Shown: positions 1 through 11,030 of the stretch, one piece after another
Position numbering within the stretch: position 1 is the stretch's first letter
Layout of the letters: every line of letters starts with the position of its first letter
Notes under the pieces: model-generated
The model's database searches: none
The model's input: the letters and a program-made list of their open reading frames with translations, nothing else
What the model was told of the DNA's origin: nothing
DNA from: Oreohelix idahoensis
Taxonomy: Eukaryota > Mollusca > Gastropoda > Stylommatophora > Oreohelicidae
Length of the DNA: 64,000 nucleotides
Assembly: GCA_024509875.1 (NCBI GenBank)
Contig: JAMPIV010003417.1
Coordinates: forward strand, 1 to 64,000
Direction of reading: 5' to 3'
Program-made: the position numbers and the translations under genes

Positions 1-716
1 GTTTTCGACAAAACAGATCCTGGACAGACCAGATAGCCACTTTGAGAATAATAGTTGAACAAAGTCTGGAATGGAATTCACCACTATACATTGCATTTGT
101 GGACTACGAAAAGGCATTTGACAGTGTAGACAGAGAATCACTTTGGAAATTGATGAGGCATTATGGAGTTCCCCTGAAGATCATTAATTTAATAAAGAAA
201 ACATATGAAGACATGACATACAGAGTTCTTCATGAAGGACAGCTTACAGAACCGTTTGGGATAAGAACGGGAGTGAGACAGGGATGTCTCTTGTCTCCAT
301 TTCTTTTCTTACTAGCAATAGACTGGGTTATGAAAACATCGACAAAACACAACAGAAATGGAATCCAGTGGACTCTGACTAAGCAGTTGGAAGATCTGGA
401 TTTTGCTGATGACTTGGCTCTTCTATACCATAACCGTAATCAGATGCAGGACAAATTGAAAACACTCGATGAGAGGTCACAGCAACTGGGTCTGAAAATA
501 CACGGAAAAGACAAAAATAATGAGAATAAATGCATGTAATGATAACACGGTTGAACTTGAAGAAACACCACTACAAGATATAGAATCGTACACATATCTT
601 GGCAGCAATATAGACAACATTGGAGGGACAGACAGTGATATCAAAATAAGAATACAAAAAGCAAGAGGCGCTTTAATTGCATTGGGAAATATATGGAGAT
701 CAAGAGAAATCGGATT
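1..716 (+). pseudogene. LINE fragment (family L2), reverse transcriptase region
   Basis: This is part of a non-LTR retrotransposon reverse transcriptase, cut by the window edge on the left. The reading frame shows the palm motifs FVDYEKAFDSV, TGVRQGCLLSPFLF and LDFADDLALLY, so the FADD catalytic pair is present. A frame change near position 510 moves the frame to one encoding ESYTYLGSNID, a segment that normally follows the RT core in RTE-type LINEs. The coding match stops at 716 because a solo LTR is inserted there, and the same LINE resumes at 3258. Other copies of this family in the window carry HTLRKPVDSITRQSLFWN near their C-terminus. It is an inactive relic. The assignment to an RTE-like clade is from motif memory and is moderately sure. 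Confidence 0.85.
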
Positions 717-3257
717 TGTCGTAGATTTTTGACAGGAGAATTAAGAGTGGGGTTGGTCCCTTCTGAATATGTTGGAATGAGTGATAGTCACAGTGTGAAG
801 TAGTAAAAGAAATAGATTCCACGAGTGAGATGATAGAATGTGATATAGAGGCTGTCTCTGAAAGCGGAAAAGAATTCTTCTCTCTCTCACCTATCTTCTA
901 CGACAACTTTACAGCGTCAGACAGTCTACACACAGGTATATCTATTACCTATATTTCTATCTACTCACGGGCACGCACATACATGTGACGACAGTTAAAC
1001 ACACAGACGTGGGAATGTATAACAATGAATATATATATTATTTGAACGGGCTGACCAACGCACTGATTTAGTTCAAGAGAGATTTTATTATTATCATCTA
1101 AAAAAAATCTTCTCACAACACCAAAAATTACATCAAGGAAAAAAAACATACAAATAGTCATAAAATTCAAGGAAAATGCTACACGGATGATAGCCCCGTT
1201 ATGATCTTAACTCTAGGTTTAGCCCACAGCCCCGTTAGGATGACAGATGATGGCCCAAAGAGTTATAGATGCATGTGGTTAGGGTCTAATATTGTTCCCC
1301 TTTGAAGGTATAGACTGACTTTGACAGCAGTATCTATTCTAAAGGAACACGTTACTTAAGCAGCAAATCTCGCCTAAGGAAAAAGCAAATACAAGTGAGT
1401 GTATTATACAACGAACATCCTTCCGTCACTTTCACTCGGTTCTTTCATCAGGGCCCTGATATACTTACAATCGTGTTGTGGTTTCGCCGGCTGGCGCAAA
1501 TTTTGGACACTCACACTTTTTATCTGTTACTGTCGTTTAATGAAACAGATCCCAGCTCTGCAGATTTGTTTGTTGGTTTCATCAAAATAGATCTGGGGAG
1601 CGTCTGCTTCAGACGATAGTTATTTCAGACTAAAGTTAATGTCACTTGACTCACGAGGTAAGAATTAGGCTTAAACGAGCACAAAATGTCAGAACACGAA
1701 GTTTCCCTTAATTAGGAAGATGACCGGTGGACAACTTCTCTCAAACAGAAAAATCTTAGTTCCCCACTCACTTGTCAACAATGTCGGAACGTTACTGTTA
1801 TTGATTGTAATTATTCTCGCCGCCAGGCAGAAAATTTACGTAGAGTTTATGGAAGAAATTAAGATCTGGTTCACAGGCCCAGTATTGATCATTACAGTCT
1901 TTGAAAACCCGTTAGTGGGATATAGTATTTCTGTCTAACTCTGTTTGCATATGCACTCTCAGATCAGTGTTACTTGAGAAACCCACGTGGTTCAAAATAA
2001 GGACTGTCTATTTCTTCACAAGTATGAACTCTTATTAAATGCTGGTAAAGTTCGGGTCACCCCAGTATTTCACTGTATAAAAGGAAAAGCACATATAAAT
2101 CATTTACCTATTATGTACTCAATATAACCTACATTTTAAATAGCAAGCCTACAGCTTGACTTATTATTTAAACTTCCGGTGAAATAAGTTATATAAAATC
2201 GATCATCAGGAATTAGGAATATGGTGCGTATTCCGTCACTACATACTGATGTCGCGTCTAGCATTTATAAGTTTGTTATTAAAACAGTTTCGACTGAGTA
2301 TTAGCCGTTAAATTAAATTCCTTATAGCTACTAGTTTAGTAAGCTAAAGATATAATTTATTATGTATTTCCACTGTAACTCGTCGACTTAGAGAATATAA
2401 CAAACTATAAATTAAGCACTCTGGACACAGAACTAGTTTAGAGTGAAATAGGCGATTAAACACTTTATCACTTCACAAAATACTAGATAATAATATATTT
2501 ACCTCAAACACAGCACTACAGGATATCGCACAATTAAGAATTATACGCTTATATTTATGGAAGTCTAGAAGTTCGACAAATTGTCGCAACAAACTAAGAA
2601 ACTTCACTTATACAGCTCTACTCTTCGCGAAAATCCTGTCTACTGCGATTTATTGAGAAAGAATGAAATTAAAGTTTCAAACTAGGTTTAATATCTGAAA
2701 CAGACAAAGGATCCCAACTTATTTCGCCAAGCGAAATTATCTCCCCTACTCCCAACATTTACGTCAGCTTAACGCGTGACGTAACTGCCACCAGTGACCG
2801 AGAAATGCGCGTGACAGTTGCAAATCTCAGACAACCGTCTACAACTGCGTCGTAGAGATGCCGGGTTTGACACCTTAAGCTAGTGACAGGTGAAAAATGG
2901 TAGACCAAAAGTCTGCTCTATGTCCAGCGGAACGAATTTCTCACACCCCAGGCCCAGAAATCTGGTCGGGCCGCGCTCTGACCGGGGAAACTGCAGACGT
3001 ATGTCTGGCGAGAACCGTATATTCACAGCTATGATTCGACCGGCAGAGACTGACATCTATGTAATCGAGTTACGTATCCCAGTATGAGAAAAACACAAGG
3101 TAAAGTTTGAGGATACTGAAGAAAATATTATTCGCAAAACAAGTGATGCGAAAAATACAGGAAAAAACAAGTAAGGAAAGATAATAAAATAAAGGATGCG
3201 GGTGAGAGAATAGGAAGAAGATGTAGGTAATTTAATGATATAAAGACCTACGTGACA
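717..3257. mobile_element. Solo LTR (about 2.54 kb) inserted in LINE L2
   Basis: The insert begins TGTCGTAG and ends CTACGTGACA, so it has TG...CA ends with imperfect inverted termini. It is flanked by a perfect 5-bp duplication GGATT (712-716 and 3258-3262). Removing it and one GGATT restores the LINE continuity seen in the related copy at 54000 (agaaatc...caacacgaaaataag). No retroviral coding domain is visible inside, so I read it as a solo LTR left by LTR-LTR recombination. Strand cannot be set. It shows no obvious similarity to the LTRs of the two minus-strand elements further right. Confidence 0.7.
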
Positions 3258-3730
3258 GGATTCAACACGAAAATAAGAATTTTAAACTCAAATGTGAAGT
3301 CAGTACTAATATATGGCTCTGAAACATGTAGAGCAACAAAGACAACAACCAAAAAGCTACATATTTTCATAAATGGGTGCTTGCGTAGAATAGAAGGATT
3401 AAAATGGTATGACAAGGTTACCAACGTGGAACTGATGACAAGAACCAGACAAATGCCAGTGGAACAAGAGACGAGAAGAAGACGATGGCGATGGATAAGA
3501 CACACACTGAGGAAACCTGTTGATAGCATTACAAGGCAGTCCTTGTTCTGGAACCCCCAGGGCAAGAAAGGCAGAGGTAGACCAAGAAGGACATAGAGAA
3601 GAGAGCTGGAAACAGAGGTTAAAATGATGAGGAGAACGTAGAAAGAACTTGAGATGATGGCACGTGACAGGAGGACTTGGCATGTGTTTGTTGAAGGCCT
3701 ATGCTCCTTTGGGAGTGGAAGGTTATAATG
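3258..3730 (+). pseudogene. LINE L2 3' part (continuation of 1-716)
   Basis: This is the C-terminal part of the same LINE copy that is interrupted at 716. The frame 3252-3596 reads VLIYGSETCRATK, FINGCLRRIEGLKWYDKV, then RWRWIRHTLRKPVDSITR and QGKKGRGRPRR, the typical post-RT tail of RTE-like LINEs. A stop truncates the frame at 3594, and decayed similarity continues to about 3725 (the ggcctatgctcctt end seen in the sister copies). No tail repeat or target duplication of the LINE itself was found here. Confidence 0.85.
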
Positions 3731-4074
3731 GTGATGTTTATGGGTTTTTAAAAAATCACAGCTTTAAAATGTGATAAAGAAAATTAAAATGGTGTCTGTT
3801 CATGAAATATAAATGTTTAACGTATGTATACATAATTTTGAAACACCACATATTTATATATATATATACTTTTTTTTCATGTTTTTTACTTAGTTTCCGT
3901 TTTTTTACGTTAAGTTGTGTTCGTTTGTCTCTGACGAAAGCCTTGTGGCATTAACGTGGGTGTTGTTCCTTGTCTTGTGTCCTAGTAGAACGTATTACCT
4001 TTCAGTTTTTTTTTCTCTAACCCCACAGTTTACCACTGTCTAATTGCAGTTCTCATTTTCGTATACCCTTTCTC
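3731..4074. other. AT-rich DNA, no feature recognised
   Basis: The segment is AT-rich with short T-runs and a TATATATATATA stretch near 3860. No coding, RNA or repeat feature can be supported. Confidence 0.5.
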
Positions 4075-4265
4075 ATTACAAGGACTGCCTTGTAATGCTA
4101 TCAACCGGTTTCCGCACTGTGTCTTATCCAACACCGTCGCTCTTTCCTGCCCTCTTGTTCCGTTGTATTTGTCTGAATCTGTCAATCAGTTTCACATTAG
4201 TGGTCTTGTCATATTATTTCGGTCCTTCTCTTCTCCGCAAGTATCCATTTATGAGAGTAGCAGAG
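4075..4265 (-). pseudogene. LINE L2 fragment, minus strand
   Basis: Read on the minus strand this matches the HTLRKPVDSITRQSL part of the L2 LINE family at 3400-3560. The + strand shows the complement, including ggactgccttgtaatgctat. It is short and contains stops. The following 4266-4715 holds no feature I can name. Confidence 0.65.
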
Positions 4266-4715
4266 ACACATATGTTCCACTTATAAGTTGTTTCTGCAGT
4301 CATAAACGTAAGTTTATAACGAAGAGAACAACACACGTACAAAACAAAAAAACAATGCCTGACAATTTGAACGTATGCCACATATTCCAGTGCCGTCATC
4401 AAACTTTTAGCTTCTGTGATGTTTTGTTTTATTTGCCATTCTTTCGTTCGCAACGCATTAGTTTCCATTTCAATATGAAATATCCTAACCGGCATGTTTA
4501 CATTACACCGACTATTGTTAACCCCTACTTGACTATTGACATGAAGGAGCAACTCCCACTCAGAGATGTGAGAACTGAACCGTATCGATTATATTTGTCT
4601 ACTCAAGTTTAAACGTACCCTTGATTTCCTGAAGGTTGTGGGTCCTATATGGCGTTTTTATGTATAAACCCTTTCTGGAAAGTTCTCACGCACCTTCTCT
4701 GCCAAAATCATTACG

Positions 4716-5225
4716 CTAATACTCTGCTGCTTCATGATCGCCCTTAGTTCCCCAACGAGCATAGGCCTTCAACAAACTTATGTCAAGTCTTCCTGTCCTG
4801 TGCCAGCAGTCTTTCCATCCCATCATGTCTGTTTCCTGTTCTCTTCTCCGTGTGTTCCTTGGCCTCCCTTTCTTAACCTGGAGATTCCATAACAAGGACT
4901 GCATAGTAAGTAATGCTACCAACATGTTTCCTCAGTGTGTGTCATATCCATCTTCATCGTCATCTTCTCACTTCTTGTTCCTCTGGCACTTGTCTGGTTC
5001 TTGTCTGGCACTTGTCTGGTTCTTGTCTGGCACTTGTCTGGTTCTTGTCTGGCACTTGTCTGGTTCTTGTCTGGCACTTGTCTGGCACTTGTCTGGTTCT
5101 TATCTGGCACTTGTCTGGTTCTTATCTGGCACTTGTCTGGTTCTTGTCTGGCACTTGTCTGGTTCTTATCTGGCGCTTGTCTGGTTCTTATCATCAGTTC
5201 CACATTAGTGATCTTGTCATACCAT
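4716..5225 (-). pseudogene. LINE L2 fragment, minus strand, with internal repeat expansion
   Basis: The minus strand reads the L2 C-terminal region in order: the K/R-rich MIRTRQ segment, then a 'HTEETCW' equivalent of HTLRKPVDS, then QSLLWNLQVKKGRPRNTRRREQE, then the GLC-like end with aggcctatgctcgttgg. The stretch that encodes RTRQMPVEQE in other copies has been expanded into a tandem array (separate entry). Confidence 0.75.
4984..5190. repeat. Tandem array of about 20-22 bp units (ctggcacttgtctggttctt)
   Basis: Alternating blocks ctggcacttgt and ctggttcttgt (or ctggttcttat) are repeated about ten times. On the minus strand they read agaaccagacaagtgccag, nearly the same as agaaccagacaaatgccag in the LINE L2 copy at 3440. 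The array therefore seems to have grown from a short direct repeat inside the LINE coding sequence. Confidence 0.9.
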
Positions 5226-5228
5226 TTC

Positions 5229-5330
5229 TATTTTCATAAATTATATTCCCTCTACTGGGAATCGAACCCGGTACCTTTAGAATTCGAAGCGGACGCCATA
5301 TCTCTTAGTCACTCCGACCCCGTCATCTGT
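5229..5330 (-). mobile_element. tRNA-derived SINE fragment (family B)
   Basis: On the minus strand the segment starts ggggtcggagtgactaagag and contains a good RNA polymerase III B box, GGTTCGATTCC. It resembles the heads of the family B copies at 32940-33065 and 44215-44410. Only the tRNA-related head is clear. It is not a real tRNA gene because the acceptor and other stems do not form. Confidence 0.6.
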
Positions 5331-5695
5331 TTACTTACCTGTACCACGCGTACCTTTCCAGTTTTGTGTCTTGAGCAAGTTGTTTTCAGCCAATACCTCC
5401 CAGTTCCCCGTGGAACATCGGTCCTTAAAACATACCAAGTTGTTCTGTCCTGTGCCATCCGGCCAAGACCTTTCTAAATCTTCTGTAGCCTGTTCGTCCA
5501 GACTCCGATTCTGTAATTCCGGGTGCCAAAACGAGATATTTCTGCCTTTATTCTTATTATCTTTGTCTTTTCCTTGTGGAAAATGATACGGAAATGATAT
5601 AACACGAAATAGCACGTGAGTCGTGAGAAGTTTCAATGACGCGCTTTTTGCTATACAAAAAAAAACAACAACAAATAAAGCAGTGTGCCTGTGTT
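5331..5695. other. No feature recognised
   Basis: Open frames here look random, with no domain, repeat or RNA signal that I can support. Confidence 0.4.
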
Positions 5696-5955
5696 TGTGC
5701 CTTCTACCAAGAGCGTCCGATTGGTTAGAACGCTGGGCTGTCGCGACAAAGGTACCGGGTTCGAAACCTGCTGTCTATCACGCCCCCCAGTCTGCCCAGT
5801 TGTAAGGTACCCAATCTCTCTCCCTTCTTGAGTTAGGAAAGGCAAAGGCAGCGAGGAAGGAAACTGGTCCCTTCACCTCACCCATAATGCTGGACCAAGT
5901 ATAGTGAAGTCTCTAACACCACTCACCCACGGCATTATCTACTATGGTACTACCG
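5696..5955 (+). mobile_element. tRNA-derived SINE (family A)
   Basis: The tRNA-like head (gattggttagaacgctgg, B box GGTTCGAAACC at 5759) is followed by a tRNA-unrelated body containing ggaaaggcaaaggcagcgag and a 3' part with gcattatctactatgg. The same order occurs at 16726-16945 and, rearranged, at 50503-50760, which defines a family. No clear target duplication or poly(A) was found. Confidence 0.75.
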
Positions 5956-6064
5956 TTTTTTCACCAAAGACAAACTGACGAACAGTAACCCCCAAACGAC
6001 CTGTATTTCTAGTACCGGTATATTGTACATTTGTAAAAGTAACTTGTTTTGTACCGGTCTAGGG

Positions 6065-6130
6065 CAGGGGTTCTTAACCCGTGGTCCACGGACCCTTTCC
6101 GTGAATGGTTTCTAGGGAATCCATGTACAC
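6065..6130. mobile_element. Possible hAT-like terminus
   Basis: The sequence caggggttcttaacccgtgg followed by tccacggaccc resembles hAT-family terminal inverted repeats (from memory). The oppositely oriented ggttgagaaaccctg at 9305-9319 could be a partner end. The flanking 8 bp do not match (gtctaggg and cttctagt), so an element spanning 6065-9319 is not demonstrated. Confidence 0.3.
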
Positions 6131-6750
6131 CACCTACAAATTTGAATTTTATTTCCACCATTTTTATTCGTGGAATTATAGTATTAAAGAACATTTTTTT
6201 TTTTAATGTTTTACAATATTATTTTCACATTTCAGTATTCTTCTTCATAGACTCTCAGACGTCTGCTTGTTTATTTTGACATAGCAGTGGTCAGTTTGAG
6301 GCTATTTGCATCTCCATAGAGTGTTTTTTTTCCCCGAAAATGGTACTGGTGACGACCATAAGTGCTTTCTGTGTTTCTCATATATTGGGCATCTGTTATG
6401 ATTAAAATTCATAAAGATTGTGTCGGTATAATGGTTAGCTCAACAGGGCTGCTTGTTTTTTATTTTATACGGAGTCATTTATTAATACAATAAGTGACGT
6501 CATGCCGATATGGTTGTCTGGCAGACGTGAAACTAAAAAATGCAGAAGTGAGAAGATTGTCTGCGAAGTCTGATTCCATTGTGTGTCATGGCGAGTGGAC
6601 GCATGTGTTTGAGCTACGGAATTTCAGTAGGTATCCCTGAGTTATTCCATCAATAATACACCAAGATCTGCTGTGAGGTGTATCTAGTTATCTGCATTTA
6701 CAGGGAGTATAGCTTCTCAGTGTCGAGTGTGAATATATATTTAAAATGTT
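6131..6750. other. No feature recognised
   Basis: AT-rich DNA between the possible hAT end and the truncated LINE. No supported gene or repeat. Confidence 0.4.
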
Positions 6751-6762
6751 GAAAATGAAGAC

Positions 6763-7934
6763 GCTGAGTGAAAAGGCCCTTGAGTATAAGAGTGAGATCC
6801 ATCTTTGTTTCATAGATCTGGAAAAGGCGTTTGACAGGGTCCCCTGGAGCAAACTTTGGGATTGTTTGGCAAGGAAGAACATTCCAGCACCTCTGATTCA
6901 TGCTATACAGAGCTTCTACAAGTCTTGCAGAAATTATGTGAGGACAGCAAACCATAAGTCAGAAGAGTTCAGGACCACCACTGGTGTAAGACAAGGTGAT
7001 ATCCTGTCACCTTACCTTTTCATACTCCTCATGGACGATGTCATTAAGGCATGTAAGGAGAGAACAAGAAAGTATTCAGTGGGATACTGGAAGATGAGAC
7101 AGGTCTGTATCTCGGAGCTGGCATTTGCTGATGATGTTGCCCTGATTGCTAAATCAGAGGCACATCTCCAATTCAACCTGCAAGTCTGGAAGGAAGAGCT
7201 GGAGAAGAGAGGGATGGTCATAAGCAGCTCTAAAACAAAATCCATGGTGATATCACGAGAAGAAAGAAGACATCAGATTAAGCTGGGAGAACAGGTCCTG
7301 GAGCAGGTAGACCACTTTAAATACCTCGGAGCTATTATTGACCGAAAGGGAGGCATCAAAGAAGAGTTGGCCACTCGAAAAACAGCAGCTGGGAGACTTT
7401 TTCAGGCCATAAATCGAGGATTCCCCAGCAAGAGAGAGGTTGGTAAGAAAACGAAGATGGCTGTATACCGCTCCACCTATGTCCCAGTCTTGACATATGG
7501 ATGCGAGTCATGGGCAATGACTACAACCCACAAAAGCCAGATCCAAACCTCAGAAATGAGGTATCTGAGGAAGGTGGTTGAAGTAACAAGAAGAGACATG
7601 GTACGCAACCAGACGATACGTCAAGGCCTTAAATCCCACCCCCTGCAGACCCAAGTAGAACAGTCCCAACTAAGATGGTTTGGCCATGTCTGCAGAATGG
7701 GAGAAGACCGGCTACCACGACAAGCATGGGAAACAAAGAGCCAAGGATCCAGACCCCGAGGACGACCCAGAGTCCGCTGGGAGGACAACATTAGACAATC
7801 TTTGAAGGACCGAGGACTAGAATGGAAGCAGGCCAGGAGGAAGACAGCCGATAGGATAGTCTGGCGCTCTCTCTTCCAAACCTCTACACCTCACGGTAGA
7901 AGGGGAACGACTAAGTAAGTAAGTAAGTAAGTAA
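6763..7934 (+). pseudogene. 5'-truncated RTE-like LINE (family L1) with target duplications
   Basis: This copy is colinear, without indels, with 59368-60522 of the full-length LINE. It retains the RT core (DLEKAFDRV, TTGVRQGDILSPYLF, ELAFADDVALI) and the C-terminal RWFGHVCRMGEDRLPRQAW region. By my count about 13 residues differ over about 385, so it is young. Homology starts abruptly at gctgagtg (6763), and the ATG upstream belongs to flanking DNA. The 3' end is a (TAAG)n tail, 7914-7934. A perfect 12-bp target duplication gaaaatgaagac flanks it (6751-6762 and 7935-7946), the signature of target-primed reverse transcription with 5' truncation. It lacks the endonuclease and cannot move by itself. 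Confidence 0.95.
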
Positions 7935-7946
7935 GAAAATGAAGAC

Positions 7947-8237
7947 GACATCGTCCTTCGACAATGACGGACTGTCTAAGTGATATAAGAAGTATAGACA
8001 GATGTGTTTCTAACAATTGTACACTACAGGAGTATGATCATTAATGGAGCTGTATCGTTTCGTCATGAATAAAGTCTCTGTCTCAAACGTAACCTGGAGT
8101 GGCGGAGTTATTTGAGAAGTTGGAACGTTCCTTGCTGTTAGCTAGTAACCCTAGATGCTAGATTGGCCATGTCTACTAAAGACATAATACTCTGAACAGT
8201 TTGAAGGGCAACAGGAGAAAGTTTCGCAACAGCATCT
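7947..8237. other. No feature recognised
   Basis: Unique-looking DNA without supported coding or repeat content. Confidence 0.4.
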
Positions 8238-8354
8238 TTGAAGCAGATGTCCAGCAGTCATTTTATCAGTGCCACATTTACACTCATCAGTAGTTCTTAT
8301 CTTTAGCTTGTTGAATAGATGATATAGATATCCCAATCTGTTGTGGCCCGTCAT
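8238..8354 (-). pseudogene. LINE tail fragment (family L4), minus strand
   Basis: The minus strand encodes GHNRLGYLYHLFNKLKI then DECKCGTDKMTAGHLLQRC. A C-x-C...H...C cluster of this kind (TAEH.L..C) is common at the C-terminus of LINE polyproteins. The fragments at 32580-32810 and 60826-61020 carry the same GTDxMTAEHL signature on the + strand. Confidence 0.65.
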
Positions 8355-8399
8355 TTCAGTATGACTACTGTATGTAAACTAAACGATTTGTATTTGTAA

Positions 8400-8690
8400 T
8401 CAAATAAATTCTGTGTATGTAACATTTTTAATTATGCGGTTATGTACATTTTTTTTTTAAGAAGAGGTCCGTTTCCTTCACCGGACAATCAAATGGGTCA
8501 GTAGCACAAAAAAAGTTGATTAACCCTACTCTAGTGTAAGAAGGGTTTAACAAACAAGATTTCAGCAAAGTCCCACGTGTTTTAAACGGAGGTTAATTTT
8601 CGATGTGTTAGGGCACGCTGTATGTAGTATATTGAATCCCGTATATTCTCAGACGGATGATTAGTGTTTTAGAAGCAGTAGCTCATTGAA
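8400..8690. repeat. Dispersed repeat, copy 1 (partner 9130-9480)
   Basis: Shared landmarks in the same order and strand as copy 2 are: gtacattttttttt, aagaagaggt, ttgccttcac or tttccttcac, gtgtaagaagggtttaacaa, agtcccacgtgtttt, and tgtatgtagta. The intervening sequence is diverged and copy 2 has an extra repeat of the ccttcaccaga block. Function unknown; probably a decayed transposon or LTR. Confidence 0.75.
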
Positions 8691-9129
8691 TCATAACTGG
8701 CAATAGGAATGCACCCCTTCAGTCATAACTGGCTAAAGGAACGCGCCCCTGAGGTGATAGCCCTCCGCTGATTTTTTGCCTAGTGTTTCTTTCGGTGCGT
8801 TGTGTTCTCTTCTGCTTGTTGTGGGAGCTTCTTTTTGCTCAGTCTGAGTTGGCGCCGTAGGAGCATCGACACTTTGTGCGATCGACAGCTTCATTCTCCT
8901 AGGTTGCTGGATTTATGCGCAATGTCTTCACGTTTCTCTTGCGCACATCTTTGAACCGCAGCTGCTGACGCGCAGTTGTTCATTTGCCATCTGCCAGTTG
9001 TCCATAGATTTTCATAGAATTATCATAGATTTTAAGACATTCTTTTTACAGATAAATATATTTTTTTTACAGATTGTGTTTATATTTCAGTATGGCTGAA
9101 TGTAAACGTACAGATTTTTCGTTGCAACA
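8691..9129. other. No feature recognised
   Basis: DNA between the two copies of the dispersed repeat. A short direct repeat (cagtcataactggc / catcataactggc type) occurs near 8690-8740; nothing else stands out. Confidence 0.4.
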
Positions 9130-9480
9130 AAATGTATTATTTGTATGTACAATTTTTAAGTATGCGTTATTGTACATTTTTTTTTTCTAAGAAGAGGTGC
9201 GTTGCCTTCACTGGACAGTCAACGCAGTCCGTTGCCTTCACCAGAAAATGAAAGGGGTCCGTTTGCCTTCACCAGACAATCAATGGGGTCCATGGCAATA
9301 AAAAGGTTGAGAAACCCTGCTTCTAGTGTAAGAAGGGTTTAACAAACAAGAATTCAATAAAGTCCCACGTGTTTTATTATAAACGCGGTGAGTCATCCTC
9401 GATGTGGTGGGGAACGTTGTATGTAGTAGGCTCAAACACGTATGTTCTCCTACAAATGTATAGTGTTCAGACACAGTAAT
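9130..9480. repeat. Dispersed repeat, copy 2 (partner 8400-8690)
   Basis: Second copy of the repeat described at 8400. It contains three internal repeats of the block gtccgtttgccttcaccaga (9195-9285) and the hAT-like end ggttgagaaaccctg at 9305-9319. The 9481-9894 interval that follows holds nothing I can name. Confidence 0.7.
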
Positions 9481-9894
9481 AAATAAGTGTAGGAAAATCT
9501 GGAGCCTGCAGGAAGATACAGTATTGCTGTTCTAGGTCAAAGAAGTAAACACGCTAAAAAAATCATTAGAATCTTATCTCTGTTTGGTCCTTGTGACGCA
9601 TGGCGCTACCACTGCAGTTGGTCACCTTGCAGGAAGCTGCACACAGCATTCATGTGCTACTGCAGCGATAGTTTATTTAACATTTTGTTTTACGTGATGA
9701 GGTTGGCAGCCTCATGAACAACCTCATGGTTAGTCGCCTCATACGGCGATGCCCGAGGAAGCAGTCGCCTTATTCTTTCTTTGTCTCCTCAGAGACCCCG
9801 GAACCTACACGTCTATAAATAATGTATAATTACAGGTGCATTAAAATTTTCATTACGAGGCCAGGTCAAAGGATATCTGGTGAAGATTAAAACA

Positions 9895-11030
9895 ACAGTA
9901 ATGAAAATTAATTTTAGCGTATCGGAAAAGGGGAATACCCAGAAGTATAATGTAACAACAGGTAAAGTCGATGGGCATCAGAACAGCGCGACAAAGGGAA
10001 AATTGATGGAACGAGACAACATGGAAGGTTAACGGAAAAGGGATATTGTGACAACAAGGAAATGTTGATGGCGAAAAAAAAAAAAAACTAAGTGACAACG
10101 GAGAATGGTGATGGGAGAAAACATTGAGGAAACATGGAAAGTTGATGGGAAAAGAGCATTGTGACCAGTGGCGGCTTTCTTTAATGAGCTGTTGAGCTGC
10201 AGCACCCCCTGTTAAAAAAAAAAAGACTGCAAACTGTCTCTACTACATTATAATACATAATCCGGACAGACCAAAAAATACAAAAAATTAAGGTTACACC
10301 GGAAGGGTTAAATACAAAACAAACAAAAAATTATCCAACACCGTATTATGGAAGTGCTGCAAACGATGACAGTTCAAGTGATCTTGACCTCTTATAAGCG
10401 AATGCTTGTTATACACACAGAAGAGGGCAGCTGCGATTGGGTTGAATTTATTTAACTAGTGCTGCAACGGAACACAGCTCAAGTGCAATGAACTCTAATT
10501 AAAGGGAAGTTACAATGAAAATTTTAAACACGAGAAATAGCAGCATACATGTCTGTGTAACCTGGTTTGAGACTCGGGAAGCTGCTTCGACTGACAAGGA
10601 TTACTCCTAGTTGCAGTAAACTTTTAAAATAACTTTTCAGAACTTCTTGACAGATTTTAGATGAGATAAGACACTAATCATTTGTGTCTGGGTTGATATT
10701 TTACATGGGGGTCACAATTTGTGAGTGTTATGTATAGTATTTTAAATGAATGAACAGTGCAGCACCCCCAATGACAACCCCCTGGAACCGCCACTGATTG
10801 TGACAGTAGGGAAAGTTAATGAAATAAGAACACTATAAGGGAAAGTGGATGAGAAAAGAACACTGAGAAAACGTGAAACTTACATCAGGTTAAATTTATG
10901 GAAAAAAGAACACTGTAGCAATAATGAAAGTTTATGGGGAAAGAACACTATAACGGTAGGTAAAATTGATGGTATAAGAACAATGTTACAGTGGAGAAAT
11001 TGATGTAAAAAGAGACATAGGCCGGCAAAG
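9895..11030. repeat. Degenerate tandem array, 35-50 bp period, interrupted by a MITE
   Basis: A loose motif (gggaaagttgatgggaaaag then aacattgtgaca) recurs many times on both sides of the MITE at 10166-10796, for example near 10020, 10065, 10140, 10810, 10850, 10915, 10955 and 10990. Copies have drifted strongly, so the unit length is approximate. No coding meaning is apparent. Confidence 0.65.
10166..10796. mobile_element. hAT-like MITE (631 bp) with perfect 8-bp target duplication
   Basis: The left end CAGTGGCGGCTTTC and right end GGAACCGCCACTG form terminal inverted repeats beginning CAGTGGCGG. They are flanked by an identical 8-bp duplication attgtgac (10158-10165 and 10797-10804), the target size typical of hAT transposases. 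Both subterminal regions carry gcagcaccccc-type motifs. There is no transposase frame, so it is a non-autonomous element. It sits inside the degenerate tandem array and therefore moved in after the array formed. Confidence 0.9.

Noticed and set aside
5702..5790. tRNA gene
   Set aside because: The A/B box-bearing segments here and at 16740, 32080, 44228 and 50505 belong to SINE heads; the cloverleaf does not close.
6065..9319. A single 3.2 kb hAT transposon
   Set aside because: The ends look alike but the flanking 8 bp differ and no transposase frame is seen; the right end lies in a repeat duplicated independently.
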